Assembly (NCBI GenBank): GCA_963704025.1
Contig: CAVPGP010000001.1
Span: forward strand, 1,178,001 to 1,242,000
Source of the DNA: CAVPGP01 sp963704025
Lineage (GTDB): Bacteria; Actinomycetota; Thermoleophilia; Gaiellales; Gaiellaceae
Direction: 5' to 3'
Length of the DNA stretch: 64,000 nucleotides
Positions 8,043 through 16,789 of this stretch are shown here, one piece after another. Both the position numbers and the translations under genes were made by a program. A model generated the notes under the pieces. The model made no database searches, had not been told where the DNA came from, and saw only the letters and a program-made list of their open reading frames with translations. Each line of letters opens with the position of its first letter. Within the stretch, counting starts at the first letter, position 1.

Positions 8043-9042
8043 CGGCAGCTCCCGTGCCGAGCGTCTTCGTGTACGCGAAGAGCGCGTCGAACTCCTCGCT
8101 CGGCCAGTCCTTGCCGACGGCCGGCATCGCGTTGCGCCCGTTCTCGACGAGTGTCCGCAGGCCGTTCTCGTCCTTCAGGACGGGGTTGCCGCCGAGGTTC
8201 GGCCCGACGCGCTTCGGCCCCGTCGTGGCGAGCCGGTGGCACTTGAGGCAGACACCCTCGAAGATCTCCCTCCCGAGCTCGGGGCTGCCCTCGGCCAGCA
8301 GTTGCCGCCGCCGGACGAGGAACGCGCGGTACTCCGTGTCGGAGACGACGTTCACCCAGGCGAACATCTGCGCGTGCTGGATGCCGCAGAACTCGGCGCA
8401 CTGGCCCTGGAAGAGGCCCTCGCGCTGCGGCTTGAACCACGTGTGGTTCACCTTGCCCGGGATCGCGTCGAACTTGCCGCCGAGCGCGGGCACCCACCAC
8501 GAGTGGATGACGTCGTAGCCGGGTGCGGTGACGTCGAGCTTCGTCACGCGGCCGACAGGAGCGGTCAGCGTGTTGATCGAGATTGCGCCGTTCGGGTAGC
8601 GAAACTGCCAGTAGAACTGGCGCCCCTCGACGAGGACGTTCTGCCGGTTGCCGGCGCTCGCCCTCGGGACGTCCTGGATCCCCGGCAGCTCGTAGAAGAC
8701 GAACGAGCCGATGATCGCGAGGATCACGACCGGCGCCACCGTCCAGATCAGCTCCAGCTTCGTCGAGCCGTGGATCTGCGGGCCCTCTGCGGTCCGTGCG
8801 CGCCGGCCGCGCCGGAAGCGGATCACGAAGAGGAGCAGCGCCCCCTCGACGAGCAGGAAGATCAGCCCCGTGAAGACCATGATCACCCAGTAGGCGGCGT
8901 TGATCCGCTCGGCGTTCGGCGAGGCGGGAGCCGGCGGCGCGATGCCGCCGTTGCCGGCGAGCGCGGCGCCCGCAAGCGCCAGCCCGAGCGCGACCGACGC
9001 GAACAAGACGAGGAGCAGCCGACGACGCACGACCGCGGGCAT
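8032..9042 (-). CDS. ctaC: Cytochrome c oxidase subunit II fused to cytochrome c (caa3 type)
   Basis: 336 residues from the ATG at 9040-9042. A signal peptide or first helix, then a second helix near residues 50-75, anchor the protein. The CuA domain carries the HSWWVPALGGK strand and the ligand loop QCAEFCGIQHAQM. A C-terminal cytochrome c domain follows, with CLKCH as heme attachment site and a late Met as likely axial ligand. The fused heme marks this as a caa3-type oxidase that can accept electrons directly from a quinol-cytochrome c reductase or a soluble donor. The upstream gene on the other strand begins only 10 bp away. Confidence 0.96.
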   Translation of the reverse strand: MPAVVRRRLLLVLFASVALGLALAGAALAGNGGIAPPAPASPNAERINAAYWVIMVFTGLIFLLVEGALLLFVIRFRRGRRARTAEGPQIHGSTKLELIWTVAPVVILAIIGSFVFYELPGIQDVPRASAGNRQNVLVEGRQFYWQFRYPNGAISINTLTAPVGRVTKLDVTAPGYDVIHSWWVPALGGKFDAIPGKVNHTWFKPQREGLFQGQCAEFCGIQHAQMFAWVNVVSDTEYRAFLVRRRQLLAEGSPELGREIFEGVCLKCHRLATTGPKRVGPNLGGNPVLKDENGLRTLVENGRNAMPAVGKDWPSEEFDALFAYTKTLGTGAAGGG

Positions 9043-9052
9043 TCTATGAAGG

Positions 9053-9340
9053 ATGCCCGGGCCCTCGCGCGTGGAACTTCCCCCACAGGTCACCGAGCCG
9101 TTCGAGGTCTACGTGAACGGCGTGCCGCAGCAGCGCGGCACCGATTACCGCGTCGAGGGCCGCTCGCTCGTCTTCGACCGGGAGCTCGCGCAGGAGGGCC
9201 GCCTCGGGTTCTGGCGCTGGCTCTCGCTCTTCCTCGGCGTCGCCGGCACCTACCGGAAGCACCACACGGTGGACGTCGTCTATCAGGTCGCCGGGCGCCG
9301 GACCGTGGAGACCGGGCTCGTGCCGGTTCCCGACGACTAG
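9053..9340 (+). CDS. Small conserved actinobacterial protein of unknown function
   Basis: A 95-residue protein with no signal peptide. A short beta-rich core (VTEPFEVYVNGVPQQRGTDY) is followed by a hydrophobic-aromatic patch (FWRWLSLFLGVAGTY) and a final strand HTVDVVYQVAGRR. I recall similar short actinobacterial proteins without assigned function but cannot name a family. The start is either ATG 9053 or GTG 9071; the latter would leave more room from the divergent ctaC start. The 3' end overlaps the convergent M16 gene by 4 bp. Confidence 0.65.
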   Translation: MPGPSRVELPPQVTEPFEVYVNGVPQQRGTDYRVEGRSLVFDRELAQEGRLGFWRWLSLFLGVAGTYRKHHTVDVVYQVAGRRTVETGLVPVPDD

Positions 9341-10830
9341 CCGCTTGCCGTCGGCTCGGGGCGGAACCGCACGTGCTTCTCGGCGGGGACGCGCTCGGTC
9401 ACGACTCGACGGAGCTCCTCCTCGTGGCTCCAGCTGCCCGTCTCGCCGAAGACGATCCGGAATCCGTCCCCGCCGATGAGCTCGAGGTCCGAGTCTCCAT
9501 GGTGCACGAGCGCGGACACCTCGTCGTAGCGCACGCTCACCGGACCGTAGCCGGGCAGGAGCAGCGAGATGCCCTCGCCGCCGACCACGATCTGCTCGCC
9601 TCCTTCGCGCCTGCCGAGCCGGCTGCGGGCGCGGCGGAAGACGCGACCGTCGACCTGCCAGGACGAGACCCCCGGCACGAGCGCGGCGCGGCCCTCCGGC
9701 ATCTCGACCGTCTCCGGCACGATCCAGAGCAGGCGCGACGCGAGCTCGGAGGCCGCCCGTGCGACATCGGCCGGCGTGACGGCCTCCTGACGCGCGAGCT
9801 GCTCGTCCTTCGTGTAGACGGTCCCTCCGATGAGATCGTCGTGCGCCGCGGACTCGATCCACATGTTGACGGCCTCGGGATCCGCGATGGTGCGCCTCAG
9901 TCCCTCCAGCCAGTGCTCGAGCTCGTCCTCAAGCGCGCCGTCGGCGGTCAGCGAGTCCAGGCAGCTGAGGACGTGGCCGAGCGCGTCCTGCTCCTTTCCG
10001 TCGGCCACGTCGGGCCAGATCGTCACGAAGGCGTGGTCCACGGTCCAGCGCTCGTAGTCTCCGTACACGGAGTACGAGAGCCCCTGGCCGTAGCGCAGCT
10101 CCTGCTGGATCCGCTCGACGAGCAGCCGGGAGGCGATGGTCGCCGCGGCGGTCCGCTGCACCAGCCCGACGGCGGTGAAGCCGCCGCCGCTTCCCCAGTA
10201 CCGGGTCGCGGGAAGCTCGGGGACGGGCTCCGGCCGCGGCGGGGGGATCCGGGTCCCCGAAGGGAGATCGATCGCCAATCCCGCCGGCGGCGGTCCGCTG
10301 AGCGAGAGGACGGCGTTCTCCCGTGTGAAGAAGCGCGCCGCCCAGTCGACCAGCTCGTCCCGGTCCGCCTCGCCGATGCGGTACTGCGGGTAGGCGTCCA
10401 ACCCGTATCCGCGCGCGCCGAAGTACTCGATCAGCGCCGTCTCGTACGCGCTGCTCCGCCGCCCCTCCTCCTCGGTCTGGAGGATTCCGCGCTCTGTCTC
10501 GAGCCGGTCGAGCGGCAGGTCGTTCAGCATGGCGATTCGGTCCTCGAGGAACTGGACGACCTCGTCCACGCGCCCGCGCGCCCAGAACTCGGTGCGGGTC
10601 TGGTTGACGGAGGCGTTGCAATCGAAGTGGTGGCGCCGGTGGTCGGGCATCGTGAGGTGTTCGACGAGATGGGTGAGCCCGCGCTGCGAAAGCGTCTCGT
10701 CCGCCACGCCGATGCGGAACGTCAGGGACGCCAGGAACGGCCCGGGGCCGGGCGCCCACCAGGTGGTGACGCCGTCGATCTCGGTGCGATTGATCTCGGT
10801 GTGCTCGATCTCGGAGTCTCGGGTGGCCAA
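9337..10830 (-). CDS. M16-like zinc metallopeptidase
   Basis: About 497 residues. The inverted zinc motif HxxEH appears as THLVEHLTMPD near residue 50, and the flanking layout (substrate loop TEFWARGRVDEVVQFLEDRIAML, later YFGARGYGLDAYPQYRIGEADRDELVDWAARFF) matches the pitrilysin/processing-protease fold with its two related halves. Such proteins degrade peptides or process secreted proteins. The start is uncertain: there is no ATG or GTG near the expected N-terminus, and a TTG at 10828-10830 fits the homologous start. The first residues repeat EIEHTEINRTEID. The gene diverges from a secreted glycosidase. Confidence 0.8.
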   Translation of the reverse strand: MATRDSEIEHTEINRTEIDGVTTWWAPGPGPFLASLTFRIGVADETLSQRGLTHLVEHLTMPDHRRHHFDCNASVNQTRTEFWARGRVDEVVQFLEDRIAMLNDLPLDRLETERGILQTEEEGRRSSAYETALIEYFGARGYGLDAYPQYRIGEADRDELVDWAARFFTRENAVLSLSGPPPAGLAIDLPSGTRIPPPRPEPVPELPATRYWGSGGGFTAVGLVQRTAAATIASRLLVERIQQELRYGQGLSYSVYGDYERWTVDHAFVTIWPDVADGKEQDALGHVLSCLDSLTADGALEDELEHWLEGLRRTIADPEAVNMWIESAAHDDLIGGTVYTKDEQLARQEAVTPADVARAASELASRLLWIVPETVEMPEGRAALVPGVSSWQVDGRVFRRARSRLGRREGGEQIVVGGEGISLLLPGYGPVSVRYDEVSALVHHGDSDLELIGGDGFRIVFGETGSWSHEEELRRVVTERVPAEKHVRFRPEPTASG

Positions 10831-10969
10831 GAACGTGGAGCCTAGCGGCGGCGGCCGCGCGCGAGCGTCGCGCCGGACTCGGCGCCCGCAATGGCCTAAG
10901 CTGGCGCCAATCCGGCCACGCGGATCAGTACGATGGCGGGCCGTTCGAGTGCAGTCGGCGGAAGGACAG

Positions 10970-13192
10970 ATGAAGCGGTGGATTGCGGCAGCCGTGGTAT
11001 TCGCAGGCCTGGTCTGGGCCACTGTCGGCCTGGCCGCGGGCGGGGCGAGGACGGGACCGACGATCTTCGGCGCGAACGAGGACCAGCCGAAGTTCATGGC
11101 CGACTTCGGCGCCTCGATCTACGACCAGATGGCCGCGATCGGGATGACCGAGAACGTCATGTCGGTGAAATGGGATACGGCGACACCGGGAGAGATCCCG
11201 AACCGGGCCCGCATCGCCGAGGCGATCGAGGCCGCGAAGGCGCGAGGGGTCAAGGTCGTCCTCGCGATCTACCCGCTCAAGGCGCGGGCGGTGGCCGACA
11301 ACGGCCCGCAGGGCTTCATCGACTTCTGCGGCCTCGTCGCGGACGCGTTCCCGGACGCGTCGGCGTACATCGTCGGTAACGAGCCGAACCAGCCGCGCTT
11401 CTGGCAGCCTCAGTTCGGCGCCAGAGGCGCACAGGTCTCGGCCGCGGCGGTGATGAGGGTGCTCGCCGGGTGCTACGACAAGCTTCACCCGACTGGGAAG
11501 CTGGTCGTCGGCGTCGGGCTCTCGCCGCGGGGCAACGACAACCCGACTGCGCGGACAAACCGGTCGACCTCGCCGGTGCGCTTCATCGCCGCGCTCGGCG
11601 CCGCGTACCGCAAGAGCGGGCGGACCGAGCCGCTGATGGACGCGTTCAGCTTCCACCCGTATCCGAACGTGAACACCGACGCACCCTCGGTCGGATATCG
11701 CTGGCCGAACGCGGGCGTCTCGAACTACGCACGGATCAAGCAGGCGCTCTGGGACGCGTTCAACGGGACCGCGCAGCTCGACGTGGAGCGGGGGCTGCCG
11801 CTCTGGATCGACGAAGCCGGCTGGCAGGTGAACACGAACGGGCTCGTCGGCTACACGGGCGCGGAGAACGTACCGACGATCGACGAGGCGACACAGGCCC
11901 GCTACCACGCGCAGCTGATCCGCCTCGCCGCGTGCGACCCTGACGTCGCGACCCTGCATCTCTTCCACTGGATCGACGACACCGCCCGCGACGCCGGCTT
12001 CCAGAGCGGCCAGTACCGCCTCGACGGGACCCCGAGGCCGGCGTACGCCCAGGTCGCGAAGGCGGTTGCCGAGACAGACCGCGGCGCGCGCTGCCCGGGG
12101 ACACAGGCGTCCTGGCGCCATCTGACGACCGTCGAGCACGCGAGGCCTGACTTCAGCGGCGCGGTCGACCAGCCGCAGAGCCGGACCACGTTCCGGATCG
12201 GCGCCTCGGCGGACGAGGGCACCGAGGTGACCTACGCGCTCGTTCGCGTGGACGGCCGTGCAGTCTCCGCGGAGGAGCGGGCGGCCGTCCGGCGCGCGCT
12301 GGAGGAGAAGACGAGCACGAACACGCCGCATGTGCGTATCCCCGGGATCGGACCCGGCGTCCGCGTCGTCGTGTGGAAGCACGCCAGGCTCCCGGCCTAC
12401 CTGCGCCCGCGCCTCGAGCTCGCGACGCGCGGCCTCGACCGGGCGTTCTACGTCTATGCGGTCTCCCTCGCGGCCGAGACCAACCCCTCCCGGACGACGT
12501 CCTTCGTCAGCCGCGCCTTCCAGGCGGGCACGGAGATCGTGGCGCCCGGGCAGCTCGCGGTCAGGACCGACAGTGCGGGCCGTGTGCTCCTGGAGAGCGC
12601 GCAGCTCAAGGGGAAGGTGAATGCGCGCCTCGGCACGAGGGTCGAGGCCTGGTTCGAGTATTGGCCCGGGACGACGCCGACACCCGTGAGCTCGGCCGTG
12701 AGGAAGACCAGGGCCGTGCGGTTCTTCGGCTCCGACGTGGTCAGCGGGCAGCTGACCGACCTGGCGCCGCGGGGGCTCTGGTCGTACCGGCTCGTCGCCC
12801 GCCTGGTCGGCAGGAGCCGCGCGACTGTCACCGGTGAGACGAAGACGTTCGCGCTCGCACGACCCTCGTCCCGTTCCGTGCCCCTCCTGCTCGTCGACGG
12901 GATCGACGACGCCGAGGGCGGCATGCTCGTCGACTCGGTCGTCTCGTTCACGGGGCCGACGGCGGTCGCGCTGGAGGTCCGGCGCCTGGCGAGCCGCGGG
13001 CAGGCGGGCGATGCCTCGTTCTGGCCCGTCGACTCGGTCTCGCTTGACGGCGGCCTGGCCGGAGAGGACGAGCTCCTCCCGCTGGACGCCGGCGCCCTCG
13101 CGCCAGGCGCCTACCTCGGTCGCGTGGTCGCGACCTTCCGGGGCCGGGAGATCGTCCGCACCGTTCGCTTCACGGTCCCCTCGCCCGACTAG
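10970..13192 (+). CDS. Secreted clan GH-A-like glycoside hydrolase with C-terminal beta domains
   Basis: 740 residues with signal peptide MKRWIAAAVVFAGLVWATVGLAA; a purine-rich ribosome site GGAAGGA precedes the ATG. The N-terminal about 340 residues look like a cellulase-superfamily TIM barrel. The acid/base is the Glu of VGNEPNQ (E138) and the likely nucleophile is the Glu of LWIDEAGWQ (E282), with SFHPYPN between them. The remaining 380 residues are beta-rich Ig-like regions. Substrate is not predictable; an exported polysaccharide hydrolase fits best. It converges on the VWA operon with a 4-bp gap. Confidence 0.82.
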   Translation: MKRWIAAAVVFAGLVWATVGLAAGGARTGPTIFGANEDQPKFMADFGASIYDQMAAIGMTENVMSVKWDTATPGEIPNRARIAEAIEAAKARGVKVVLAIYPLKARAVADNGPQGFIDFCGLVADAFPDASAYIVGNEPNQPRFWQPQFGARGAQVSAAAVMRVLAGCYDKLHPTGKLVVGVGLSPRGNDNPTARTNRSTSPVRFIAALGAAYRKSGRTEPLMDAFSFHPYPNVNTDAPSVGYRWPNAGVSNYARIKQALWDAFNGTAQLDVERGLPLWIDEAGWQVNTNGLVGYTGAENVPTIDEATQARYHAQLIRLAACDPDVATLHLFHWIDDTARDAGFQSGQYRLDGTPRPAYAQVAKAVAETDRGARCPGTQASWRHLTTVEHARPDFSGAVDQPQSRTTFRIGASADEGTEVTYALVRVDGRAVSAEERAAVRRALEEKTSTNTPHVRIPGIGPGVRVVVWKHARLPAYLRPRLELATRGLDRAFYVYAVSLAAETNPSRTTSFVSRAFQAGTEIVAPGQLAVRTDSAGRVLLESAQLKGKVNARLGTRVEAWFEYWPGTTPTPVSSAVRKTRAVRFFGSDVVSGQLTDLAPRGLWSYRLVARLVGRSRATVTGETKTFALARPSSRSVPLLLVDGIDDAEGGMLVDSVVSFTGPTAVALEVRRLASRGQAGDASFWPVDSVSLDGGLAGEDELLPLDAGALAPGAYLGRVVATFRGREIVRTVRFTVPSPD

Positions 13193-13196
13193 GCCG

Positions 13197-14171
13197 CTAC
13201 GGGATCCGCGGCGCCCAGAGCGCGCCGAGCGCCAGGGCGGCGAGCAGGAGCGCGGCGCCCGCAGCGGCGAACCGCGGCGTCACCTCGCGCTGCTCCTTGT
13301 GCTGGCCGATCTGCGACCCGAGACGCTGGTAGACGCGCTTGAGGGTCGACGCGTTGCCTGCCGTGAACGCCTGGCCGCCGGTCGTGGTGGCGATCTGGCT
13401 GAGCGTGTCGGGGTCCGGCGGGACGGCGATCGTCTGCTCGAAGCCGGGCGGGCCGAACGTGACGACCCCGTTTGGCGTCCCGAGCGCCACGGTGTAGACG
13501 GCGATGCCGGCAGAACGCGCCTTCGCCGCGGCGGCCTGTGGGCGCGCGCTGCCGCCCGTCTGCTTCCCGTCCGAGAGGAGGAGCACCGCAGCCGGCGGCT
13601 TGTGCCCCGCCTGGCTGCCTCCCACCGCGGCGGCGGCGAGCTGGACGGCGGCCACGAGCCCGTCTCCGAGCGAGGTGCCGCCGCCGGGAGACATGAACTC
13701 CGTCGCCTCGCGCACCTGGCCGCGGTCGCGCGTGGGCTCGGCGAGCACGTTCACCTCCGAGTCGAACGTGACGAGCCCCACGCGTACGCGTGAAGGAAGC
13801 TTGTCGAGGAAGAGGTGGATTGCCGAGCGCGCGGCTTCGAGTCGGGACGGGCGGACGTCGTCGGCGCGCATCGAGCCGGAGGTGTCCACGAGCAGGACGA
13901 CGCTCGCACGATCCTCCGGCACCGAGAGCGCCATGTGCGGCCGGGCGAGCGCGATCGCAAGCACCCCCAGCGCGGCGAGGAAGAGCCCCGCCGGGACGAG
14001 GCCGCGCCAAGGGCGCCCGGTCTTCGCGACCGCCGCGAGCACGTCCAGGTTCGTGTAGGTGGTCGCGTACTTCGTGCGCCGGCGGGCGATCAAGAAGTAG
14101 GCGCCGGCCAGCAGCGGGACGACAAGGAGCGCCACGAGCGCGAGCGGCCAGGTGAGCCCCGAGCTGTTCAT
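13197..14171 (-). CDS. VWA-domain membrane protein (BatA/BatB-like)
   Basis: 324 residues. Two N-terminal helices (residues about 8-30 and 55-75) precede a von Willebrand A domain with an intact MIDAS motif DTSGSM, the GGGTSLGDG threonine loop and LLLSDGKQ. A final helix closes the protein. This is the Ca-activated-channel-like BatA/BatB architecture. I take the ATG at 14169-14171, which overlaps the preceding stop by 4 bp (ATGA); an ATG three codons upstream is possible. It is the last gene of the MoxR-DUF58-VWA operon, whose products are thought to act as a chaperone-like assembly machine at the membrane. Confidence 0.9.
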   Translation of the reverse strand: MNSSGLTWPLALVALLVVPLLAGAYFLIARRRTKYATTYTNLDVLAAVAKTGRPWRGLVPAGLFLAALGVLAIALARPHMALSVPEDRASVVLLVDTSGSMRADDVRPSRLEAARSAIHLFLDKLPSRVRVGLVTFDSEVNVLAEPTRDRGQVREATEFMSPGGGTSLGDGLVAAVQLAAAAVGGSQAGHKPPAAVLLLSDGKQTGGSARPQAAAAKARSAGIAVYTVALGTPNGVVTFGPPGFEQTIAVPPDPDTLSQIATTTGGQAFTAGNASTLKRVYQRLGSQIGQHKEQREVTPRFAAAGAALLLAALALGALWAPRIP

Positions 14172-14869
14172 CTCGCGCACGCCGCCCCGACCTGCACCTC
14201 GGCCCGCGACGCGGGTGGGAGCACGTCGTTCGTCGTCACGCGCACGGTGGCACGCGCGCCCTGCACGGACCGCGAGGTGGTGATCGCCGAGGACCAGCTG
14301 AGGTTGGGCGCCGTCTTCGTCCGGAACGCGACGGCGTGCCAGCTCGAGACGAGCCGCTCACCCGCGGCGCAGGAGCTCGTGACGCGCTGCACGCTGCCCG
14401 GCACGAGCCGCACCGTCTTTGCACGCAGGGTCACGGGATGTCCCGGCTTGAGCGTCACCGCGGTCGTCGACCGGCCGCCGCCGCCAGAGGTCGGGATGCA
14501 GCCCAGGTATGGCCTGAACGTGGTCGTCTTCGCCGTCGCGCCCGTGTAGAGCGCGCTGAAGAGCGCCGAGCGCTCGGTCGTGACACCCGGGCCGACGGGG
14601 CTGCCGAGGCGGCCTGAGAAGGTGATGTCGAGCCCGCGGTCGCTGACGACGGCGTCGACCCCACCAACGACGCCTCTTCCGCCGGGGCAGGCCAGCAGGT
14701 ACTGCGTCGCCACGCGGGCGGCTCCGGGCTGGGCCGGAACGGCGACCCACGGGCCCGGGACGCTGATGCACACCTGGAGGCCGCGGCATTCGGCCGCGGC
14801 GCCGGCCTTGCCGACCCCGGCCGCAAGGACGCAGAGCACGCAGGCGGCCAGAGCGGACGCGATCCTCAC
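14168..14869 (-). CDS. Secreted cysteine-containing protein of unknown function in the Bat-like operon
   Basis: 233 residues with a signal peptide (MRIASALAACVLCVLAAGVGKAGA) and five to six cysteines in the mature part (ECRGLQVC, LLACPGG, LGCIPT, SSCAAG, GAACAR), suggesting disulfide bonds outside the membrane. No recognised domain. The GTG start overlaps the upstream VWA gene by 4 bp, and its own stop overlaps the downstream VWA gene, so it is an integral member of the operon between two VWA genes. By position it may be a client or partner of the MoxR/VWA machine (inference). Confidence 0.75.
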   Translation of the reverse strand: MRIASALAACVLCVLAAGVGKAGAAAECRGLQVCISVPGPWVAVPAQPGAARVATQYLLACPGGRGVVGGVDAVVSDRGLDITFSGRLGSPVGPGVTTERSALFSALYTGATAKTTTFRPYLGCIPTSGGGGRSTTAVTLKPGHPVTLRAKTVRLVPGSVQRVTSSCAAGERLVSSWHAVAFRTKTAPNLSWSSAITTSRSVQGARATVRVTTNDVLPPASRAEVQVGAACAR

Positions 14870-15852
14870 GGGAGCCTCCTGAACCAGAGCAGGGAGAAGG
14901 CGCCGCCCGCGAGGGCGAGCAGGCCGCCCGCGCCGACCGCGGCGACGGAGAGCTCGTGGCGCTTCTGCACGTGGCCGAAGCGGGAGCCGAGGTCCTGGTA
15001 GACGCTCTGCAGCCGGGCGGCGTCCGCGACGCGGAAGAAGCGTCCCCCGCTCACCTCCGCCACCTGCTCGAGCGTCTGCGGGTCGGGCGGCACCTGGATT
15101 CGCTCCGTGTAGCCGCCCGGGATCGGCCGCTCGACGACGCCGTCTGCCGTGCCGAGCGAGACCGTGTAGACGGGGACGCCGCGTTGGCGCGCCTCACGGG
15201 CTGCCGCGACCGGCTCGACGCTGCCCTGGGTCTGCGCGCCGTCGGAGATCAGCAACACCGCGGACGGCGGCCGGGAGCCGCCGCCGGTCGAGGCGGCCGT
15301 CGAGGCCCGCGCGACCTGCACGGACCGCTGGATCGCCTCGCCGAGCGCTGTCCCCTCGCCGGTACGCATCGACTTCAGCGCCTCGAGCGCACGTGCCCGG
15401 CCGGCGCCGGGTGTCGCGAGGACGGCGGGGCGCGTCCCGAAGGCGACCACCGCCACGCGGAACTTCTTCGGCAGCTTCTCGATGAACGCCGTCGCTGCGG
15501 CCTGGGCGGCGGCGAGGCGCGTCGGCTTGACGTCCTTCGCGAGCATCGAGCCGGAGACGTCGAGCGTCAGCACGACGGTTGCCTCCTCGCGCTTGGCGGC
15601 GAACGTCGCGCGGGGGCGGGCTGCGCCGATGACGAGGAACGCGATCGCCGCGAGGATCAGCCCCACCGGGACGTGCCGGCGCCAGCCGGGAGAGGCGGAG
15701 ACCAGGTTCGGGATCAGCGCCGGCGAGGCCCAGCCGGCGGCCCGCCTGGCGCGCATCCGCTCGAGCCAAAGATGGCTGACGACCGCTGCCGGCACGAGCA
15801 GGAGCGCGAGCAGGACGGTCGGCGAGCCGAAGCTCAGGCCCCAGAGGCTCAT
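14866..15852 (-). CDS. VWA-domain membrane protein (BatA-like)
   Basis: 328 residues from ATG 15850-15852. Two helices near the N-terminus (SPTVLLALLLVPAAVVSHLW and VPVGLILAAIAFLVIGAA) precede a VWA domain with MIDAS DVSGSM, GEGTALGEA and LLISDGAQTQGS. A C-terminal helix follows KRHELSVAAVGAGGLLALAGG. It closely parallels the VWA protein encoded two genes downstream (both contain a VPPDP.TL.Q.A segment and VYQ.LGS near the C-terminus), so the two are paralogs made by an old duplication. Metal-dependent protein binding is the general role of such domains. Confidence 0.9.
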   Translation of the reverse strand: MSLWGLSFGSPTVLLALLLVPAAVVSHLWLERMRARRAAGWASPALIPNLVSASPGWRRHVPVGLILAAIAFLVIGAARPRATFAAKREEATVVLTLDVSGSMLAKDVKPTRLAAAQAAATAFIEKLPKKFRVAVVAFGTRPAVLATPGAGRARALEALKSMRTGEGTALGEAIQRSVQVARASTAASTGGGSRPPSAVLLISDGAQTQGSVEPVAAAREARQRGVPVYTVSLGTADGVVERPIPGGYTERIQVPPDPQTLEQVAEVSGGRFFRVADAARLQSVYQDLGSRFGHVQKRHELSVAAVGAGGLLALAGGAFSLLWFRRLP

Positions 15853-15877
15853 CGTCTCGACCTCCCCGGGACGAATA

Positions 15878-16789
15878 TCATCGAATCGGGTTCCTGCGCA
15901 GGAAGGCGGCGAGCGGCCGCAGCCAGTCACCGGAAGTCGAGAGCGGGACGTGTGCGACGCCTGCGGTGGCCAGCGCGGTCACGAGCGCCTGCCGCTCCTG
16001 TGAGGCGGCGGCTGCGAACCGCTCGCGCAGCCGGCTGCTGGAGGTGTCGACACGGAGCTGGCGCCCGGTCTCCGGATCGACGAGTCGAAGCTCGCCGACA
16101 TCGGCGAGGTCCTGCTCCCGCGGGTCGCGGATCTCGACCGCCGCGACGGTGTGGCGCCCCGCGAGGCGGAGCAGCGGCGGCCGCCAGGCCTGTGGGCCGC
16201 GGAAGTCCGAGACGACGACCACGAACGACCGCTGACGCGCGAGCGCGCCGACGGTGTCGAGGGCGCCCGCGAGGCTGCCGGCGCCGCCCGGTAGCTCACT
16301 TCGCAGCTCGCGCAGCACGCCGAGCAGGCCCACCCGCCCCTGGCGGGGCGGCAGGGTCCGGAGCTCGCCGTCGCCGAAGGCGACGAGCCCGAGCCGGTTG
16401 CCACGGCGCGTGGCCACGTGCCCGATCGCGAGCGCCACGCCCTCTGCCACGTCGGCCTTGCGCCGGTCGGCCGTGCCGAACTGCATCGAGGCCGAGTTGT
16501 CGAGCACCAGCCACGTCACGAGGACGCGCTCGGCGATCTCGACCCGCACATGGGCGACGCCGGTCCGGGCGGTGACGTTCCACTCGATCCGGCGCACGTC
16601 GTCTCCCGGCTCGTACGGCCGCACGAGCGCGAGCTCGCTGCCCTCGCCGGGGTGCGTCGAGCGGTAGTCGCCCGAGAGGAGACCGTCCACGCGGCGCGCG
16701 ATCGTCAGCTCGAGCGCGCGGAGGCTCGCCGGGGAAACCGGGCCGGGCCCCGGGCGAGCGGGCGTCCTCTCGGCCGCCCCACGGATCAT
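15878..16789 (-). CDS. DUF58 domain protein of the first MoxR operon
   Basis: 303 residues, no signal peptide. The DUF58 hallmark RPYEPGDDVRRIEWNVTART lies near residue 60, followed by a VWA-like fold with a partial MIDAS (DNSASM). DUF58 proteins accompany MoxR ATPases and VWA proteins and are thought to act as adaptors. The start overlaps the moxR stop by 4 bp (ATGA), and a 25-bp gap separates it from the next VWA gene. Confidence 0.9.
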   Translation of the reverse strand: MIRGAAERTPARPGPGPVSPASLRALELTIARRVDGLLSGDYRSTHPGEGSELALVRPYEPGDDVRRIEWNVTARTGVAHVRVEIAERVLVTWLVLDNSASMQFGTADRRKADVAEGVALAIGHVATRRGNRLGLVAFGDGELRTLPPRQGRVGLLGVLRELRSELPGGAGSLAGALDTVGALARQRSFVVVVSDFRGPQAWRPPLLRLAGRHTVAAVEIRDPREQDLADVGELRLVDPETGRQLRVDTSSSRLRERFAAAASQERQALVTALATAGVAHVPLSTSGDWLRPLAAFLRRNPIR

